Source: Maribacter sp044594925
GTDB lineage: Bacteria; Bacteroidota; Bacteroidia; Flavobacteriales; Flavobacteriaceae
Length of the DNA stretch: 64,000 nt
Assembly: GCF_044594925.1 (NCBI RefSeq)
Contig: NZ_CP138991.1
Span: 3,932,493 to 3,996,492, forward strand
Reading direction: 5' to 3'
Shown: piece after piece, positions 60,301-64,000 of the stretch
Position numbering within the stretch: position 1 is the stretch's first letter
How the letters are laid out: every line of letters begins with the position of its first letter
Position numbers and translations under genes: made by a program
Notes under the pieces: generated by a model
Told to the model about the DNA's origin: nothing
The model's input: the letters and a program-made list of their open reading frames with translations, nothing else
Databases searched by the model: none

Positions 60301-61627
60301 CACTTCCACAGTATAATTTATCTCCGTAAAACTTAAGAGTATGAATGTCTACATGTGTATATGCAGGGGTAACATCAGTATCATTATTATTTAATCTTGT
60401 AAAAGAATCTCCTCCATTAGTACTCTTCCATACATTAATTGCCCCAGTGTAAACTTCATCGGCATTGGTGTTAGAAACTGCTATTGCCAAATCGTACCAT
60501 GCTTGATCTCTTTCAAAAATATCTGTAGTATTAGGACTCTCTACAAACGTTTCTCCACTATCTGTTGATTTAAACAAGCCTAAATATGCGGAATTTCTTC
60601 CTTGTGTGTCAGCTACCAAAAGATAAACTATCGCCGGTGCTGCATCTGAAACTCCAATAACCATTCTACCTCCGTTAGTCGGCAAAATATCTGTTATAGC
60701 TCTGAAACTATCTCCTCCATCAGTGGATTTGTAATAGGTGTTGGATGAAACTGCGTATATCGTGTTTGGATCGCCAGGTTTAAGTCTAAAGTCGGTAATG
60801 TTCCCTTCTCTCTTTACTTCCCAAGTTGCTCCGCCGTCAAGTGATTTCTTTAGACCACTGTTTGTTCCTACCCATACTATATTTGAATTTGTTGGATCAA
60901 TGAATACTTCGTTCATTATATCGGAATCGGTTGAATTTGAAGGGTTAAGCCCAGTCTCGTTCCATGTAGCACCTCCGTCTAGGGATTTGAAAACACCTGC
61001 ACTATAGGTATCTGAAGCATCGTCGTCTCCAGTGGAGATGTAAACAATATTAGAGTCATTAGGATCAATTGCTATACCCGAGACACCAATTTGAGGGAAT
61101 TCATCAAACAATGGTATCCATGTGGATCCGGAATCTATTGTTTTCCAGACACCGCCTGCAGGTGCACCTGTATACCAAATGTTTTCATTGTTTGGGTCCA
61201 CGGCAATTGCGTTGATTCGTCCTAGGCCCGGTTGACCTATGGCCGAAGTACCCGTCGATGATGGTCCTAAAGACGTCCAATTAGCAGTGCTGTTAGGTAC
61301 TTTACTCGTTCGTTCTTTAGATTTCCAACTATCCCAAAGCTCCTTTGAAGTAGGTAATCTACCTTCTGAATCTACAAGTTCCATCCAATAGTTTTCCCAT
61401 CTTTTAAAAGGTTTGTAACCACTTCCCTTTGCAGTCGGGTCTTTATCTTTCCAATAATCTTCGAAAGCTTTGGATATTTCGTAAATGGTATAACTTTGGT
61501 TCGATTTTTTGGTGCTTTGAGTCTTGGCTTTATCCAGATTGTCCATCCAAGGTGCACTTTCATTAAATTGTCCTGAGACGTTGATAAACGCAAAAAATGC
61601 GAATACCATGAGTATATTTCTTTTCAT
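57353..61627 (-). CDS. T9SS-secreted protein with sortilin-type repeats and thrombospondin type 3 repeats
   Basis: 1424 residues. Signal peptide 1-20 (KRNILMVFAFFAFINVSGQ). About 115-760 form a VPS10/BNR-type beta-propeller region with repeated Ser-x-Asp-x-Gly-x-x-W boxes (STDGGDSFRAI, SLDGGATWEV, TTDAGQS). About 780-890 look like a CARDB-type module and 900-1080 like a MAM/jelly-roll module. Then come thrombospondin type 3 Ca-binding repeats (DDDDNDGILDVDDNCPLVGN, ADADNDGIGDICDTDLDNDG). The C-terminal 80 residues are a type A T9SS sorting domain (LLIYPNPVSDGILNVNLN, then KGVYILNIKSKTTLTNYKVI). The mature protein would be attached to or released from the cell surface. Confidence 0.93.
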   Translation of the reverse strand: MKRNILMVFAFFAFINVSGQFNESAPWMDNLDKAKTQSTKKSNQSYTIYEISKAFEDYWKDKDPTAKGSGYKPFKRWENYWMELVDSEGRLPTSKELWDSWKSKERTSKVPNSTANWTSLGPSSTGTSAIGQPGLGRINAIAVDPNNENIWYTGAPAGGVWKTIDSGSTWIPLFDEFPQIGVSGIAIDPNDSNIVYISTGDDDASDTYSAGVFKSLDGGATWNETGLNPSNSTDSDIMNEVFIDPTNSNIVWVGTNSGLKKSLDGGATWEVKREGNITDFRLKPGDPNTIYAVSSNTYYKSTDGGDSFRAITDILPTNGGRMVIGVSDAAPAIVYLLVADTQGRNSAYLGLFKSTDSGETFVESPNTTDIFERDQAWYDLAIAVSNTNADEVYTGAINVWKSTNGGDSFTRLNNNDTDVTPAYTHVDIHTLKFYGDKLYCGSDGGLYVTDDGGLTFDDRSAGLEITQFYRVSIAKGDDARIAAGSQDNSGFVLNEGSWNIYTGGDGMEYEIDPNNSNLIYGFPQFGQVLFITTDAGQSLGGVSAPTDNDGQTISGNWITPLAVNSESEVYSGFDALYKLVGNSWEKVSQNIGSSSIEDIEIDVKNPDIIYVAESNTVYKSSNRGITFVAVGNFDSAISDMSINNSDSNIVYVTTSNRVGTSQSGQPAERGVFKMTVDGNIGTIEDITLDLSTDQAFLSIVHQDRHTQNPIYVGTNLGVYRLDDTLTEWETYFENLPNTPFSDLEISLDEETITASTYGRGIWQSPIPIQVPDNDIRLVSLTPGVNVVLCGEITPEITIENKGTNPANEVTIEYSLDGANSESFVWTGTLNTDETETLTLPSFTKTTIGKTVLSVTVTITNDAFDDNNTLSHSFFVNDFGLGGAVNTFENADDALVNFNEGAEGQVWELGTPSGTLLNTTSSGSQVYGTNLDGNHGDNVKGILVSDCYELSAILAPVLKFDMAYALEENFDIIYVQYSIDDGASWNLLGNINSQPNWYNSDRTNESSGEDDDCQNCPGGQWNGQSTDLVTYAYDFEANAANGETDLTNEDNVLFRIVFHADANTNDEGVILDDFVVEGFQDDDDDDNDGILDVDDNCPLVGNANQLDTDGDGIGDVCDTDDDGDGILDAVDNCPLNVNVDQADADNDGIGDICDTDLDNDGVLNTDDLCDDTPANAIVDVTGCTIFSLPANNFSLLTTGETCISSNNGKVSITAAENLNYTAVITGSTTETITFSETASFENLAAGNYEVCVTVSGQADYIQCWNIGITEPEPLSVSSKVSSLKAEITLALSGSSSYKITLNDLIYVTSDSNITIPLSQIENTLKVETGKDCQGIYEEKIILSSELLIYPNPVSDGILNVNLNQESFNDKVELSIFNLVGERVLRKAFNTVDGRLVLNVSALSKGVYILNIKSKTTLTNYKVIIK

Positions 61628-61794
61628 TAAGAATTTTTTATAAAAATCTGAAAAAAAATTGTGTTTTTATGTATAATTCTTTCAAAATATACCTGTATTT
61701 CGTTAAAAAGGAAAATTCATTAATATAGAAGTGCTAAAACTTTCACATTATGTTAGGAACAAAAAAATTAACTTTGTTCTTGTAATAAATTTGC

Positions 61795-63777
61795 ATGAAG
61801 TATTTCTTAATAATTATTTTTCTTTTCGTTGGTTCCATAATGGTCGCCCAAGAAGACAAATCGACCAAAAGACTTTCCGACTCATTGTCGCGTCCACAAA
61901 AACCCGATTCCTTTAAAATAAAAGATAAGGAAGATCCTCTTGAAGTAACCATTAAGGATTACAAGATTATTTCTTTCGCTAGAGATACTACTTATTTAGA
62001 TACAACGCTTACGGTTCAAAAAGAATATAAGTACAATTATTTGCGCAGGGATGATTTTGAGCTAATATCTTTTTCAAATATTGGGCAGACCTACAATAAG
62101 CTTGGAGCTGATTTTGAAAGAAATGATTTCTATCCACATTTAGGGGCAAACGCAAAACATTATAATTATTTTGAAATACAGGATGTCGATTATTACAATG
62201 TAGCTACTCCGATGACGGATTTATTGTTCAAAACCACTTTGGAAGAAGGACAGTTATTGGATGCTATGTTGACCTTTAATACGTCTCCACGTTTAAATTT
62301 TTCTATTGGTTATAAAGGACATAGGTCTCTTGGGAAATATAATTCTGATCAGATACAGTCGGGTAATTTTGAAACTACAACAAATTATGTTTCAAAGAAT
62401 GGCAGGTATACTTTAAGGGCTCATATTGCCGCGCAGGATATTTTATCGCAGGAAAATGGAGGTCTTGCCGAAAAAGAGCTTCAGTTTGAATCTGGCGACC
62501 CAGAATTTATAGATAGACGCAGGGTCGATGTAAGACTTGATGACGCCGATAATAAGATTCTAGGAAAACGTTACTACTTGGACCATCAGTATAAATTGGT
62601 CAGAAAGCGCAAGGATTCTAGCTTTATAGAAAAAACATCTTTGTCGATAGGTCATGTTTTTAATTATGAGACCAAGTACTATCAATACCAACAAGCAACC
62701 AATAATGATTATTTCGGAGAGGCCATTCTTTCTTCGATTAATGATAAGGCGACGTTAAAGACATTTTATAATCAATTTAGCGCATCTTTCTATAATAGAA
62801 CACTTGGTAGTTTAAAAGCCAGTATAAATTTATATAACTACGATTATTTTTTTGATAGCGTTTTCATAACAACATCAGGAGAAACGATACAAAATCAGCT
62901 AGCGGGAAACGAAATTGCATTAGGTGGGGATTACAAAAAGCAAATAGGGGATTTTAAAATAGACGGTTCTTTTAAATACAACCTATCGGGAGAATTGAGT
63001 GGTAGTATTTTTGACGCGAACGTTCAATACGATATAAATGTTAATAATAAGGTAAAGTTCTCGGTTCATTCCTCATCAAGAATGCCGGATTTTAATTTTT
63101 TGCTGTATCAAAGTGAGTATCTTAATTACAACTGGCAAAACACTGATAATTTTGAAAAGGAACGTATAAATAGTTTTCAGTTTATTTTAGATTCTAAAGC
63201 ACTGGGAAGTGTATCTGCAAAATATACCAATTTGGATAACTATACATACTTTGGCCTTAACCCATTGGTAGATATTGCAGTGGGTTTGGAAAATGCCAAT
63301 ATTAAACCATTACAGAACAGCGAAAGCATTTCATATCTCAAAGTTAAATACGCAAAAGAATTTCGGTTAGGTAAATTTGCATTGAACAATACCGTAATGT
63401 ATCAATCGGTTTCTCAAGATGAACAGGTGTTTAATGTTCCGCAGTTGGTTACTAGGAATACGGTTTACTTTTCTTCTGACGTTTTTAAAAAGGCCATGTT
63501 TTTGCAAACAGGAATAACCTTTAAATACTTTACATCCTTTAACATGGATGCCTACAATCCTTTATTAGGGGAGTTTTATGTTCAGAATACTGAAGAGTTG
63601 GGTGGTTTTCCTTTGCTAGACTTTTTTATAAACGCGAGGATTAAACAGACTAGGATATTTTTAAAGGCAGAGCATTTTAATTCTTCTTTCAGCGGATATA
63701 ACTTTTATGCTGCGCCAAGTTACCCCTACCGTGATTTTGTTATTCGCTTTGGCTTGGTCTGGAATTTCTTTTCCTAG
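61795..63777 (+). CDS. Putative porin (Porin_10 type), outer membrane
   Basis: A 660-residue protein with a signal peptide (KYFLIIIFLFVGSIMVAQ). The rest is a long beta-rich region with Asn/Tyr-rich strands and an aromatic last residue pair (LVWNFFS), consistent with a beta-barrel. Such text (YLDTTLTVQKEYKYNYLRRD, NIGQTYNKLG) matches flavobacterial putative porins. Substrate unknown. The 223 nt after its stop hold no gene that I can support. It is divergent from the T9SS protein gene. Confidence 0.85.
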   Translation: MKYFLIIIFLFVGSIMVAQEDKSTKRLSDSLSRPQKPDSFKIKDKEDPLEVTIKDYKIISFARDTTYLDTTLTVQKEYKYNYLRRDDFELISFSNIGQTYNKLGADFERNDFYPHLGANAKHYNYFEIQDVDYYNVATPMTDLLFKTTLEEGQLLDAMLTFNTSPRLNFSIGYKGHRSLGKYNSDQIQSGNFETTTNYVSKNGRYTLRAHIAAQDILSQENGGLAEKELQFESGDPEFIDRRRVDVRLDDADNKILGKRYYLDHQYKLVRKRKDSSFIEKTSLSIGHVFNYETKYYQYQQATNNDYFGEAILSSINDKATLKTFYNQFSASFYNRTLGSLKASINLYNYDYFFDSVFITTSGETIQNQLAGNEIALGGDYKKQIGDFKIDGSFKYNLSGELSGSIFDANVQYDINVNNKVKFSVHSSSRMPDFNFLLYQSEYLNYNWQNTDNFEKERINSFQFILDSKALGSVSAKYTNLDNYTYFGLNPLVDIAVGLENANIKPLQNSESISYLKVKYAKEFRLGKFALNNTVMYQSVSQDEQVFNVPQLVTRNTVYFSSDVFKKAMFLQTGITFKYFTSFNMDAYNPLLGEFYVQNTEELGGFPLLDFFINARIKQTRIFLKAEHFNSSFSGYNFYAAPSYPYRDFVIRFGLVWNFFS

Positions 63778-64000
63778 GTCGTATTAGTGTATTTTAAATC
63801 ACTGTTATTTAATCATTTGACTTTTTCCTTTATTTTGAAGCTTTTAATTACGAGATTGATTTACAGATATTTACCTTTTTTACACTAAAATCATATATTT
63901 TTTAAGTGTGTAGTATTCACAAAATCAATTAGTTATATTTTTATTTAAATTATTTTAAACTTTTTTTGATTTATGTATTGTAGAATCAAAAAGGGTATGT

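Overview
The window reads as chromosome of a marine-type member of the Flavobacteriaceae (Bacteroidota). The evidence is a SusC/SusD outer-membrane pair, a type IX secretion sorting domain, many lipoproteins, weak ribosome binding sites, promoter boxes of the Bacteroidota form TAnnTTTG, and low GC. Most of it is ordinary core genome: era, der, alaS, lysS, hemL, lipB, rnhB, an M23 peptidase with a MerR regulator, and a LemA-TPM-TPM operon. No rRNA, tRNA or CRISPR array was seen.

Layout. 1-6700 holds a truncated serine hydrolase, small lipoproteins and a three-gene operon: an ECF-like sigma factor, a single-pass membrane protein with TPRs, and a 1072-residue TPR-CHAT protein with an intact His/Cys dyad. 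6750-13330 holds era, a NeuD-like acyltransferase preceded by an operator-like palindrome, der, the LemA-TPM operon and the MerR/M23 pair. 13430-26430 is housekeeping and metabolism: alaS, a GSCFA protein carrying a REP-like insertion, a DinB gene broken by a stop codon, an aromatic amino acid hydroxylase opposite an Lrp regulator, and a four-gene run ending in hemL.

27600-32600 is the accessory region. On the minus strand it carries a toxin-antitoxin pair, a YfeS-like gene and two small membrane or exported proteins, plus an IS110-family transposase. The genes are separated by large imperfect hairpins. The start of a module is complementary to the inverse core at its own end, as in integron gene cassettes, but no integrase is visible. 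Two 22-nt direct repeats (20 of 22 identical) bracket the region.

32840-50150 holds a DUF5117-type zinc metalloprotease, an SLC13 transporter, a His-rich/HupE metal-uptake pair, lysS, a membrane-anchored LuxR-type regulator, a Pmp3-type small membrane protein, lipB, an OmpA-family protein, a beta-propeller lipoprotein and rnhB. 50350-55730 is a SusC/SusD/third-lipoprotein locus with no glycoside hydrolase beside it. 56600-61630 encodes a fibronectin-like lipoprotein and a 1424-residue T9SS-secreted protein with sortilin-type repeats and thrombospondin type 3 repeats. A putative porin closes the window.

The two most promising systems are the sigma/TPR/CHAT operon, which has the parts of a protease-gated sigma-factor switch, and the cassette-like array with its covarying ends. 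Both interpretations are inferences from sequence layout.
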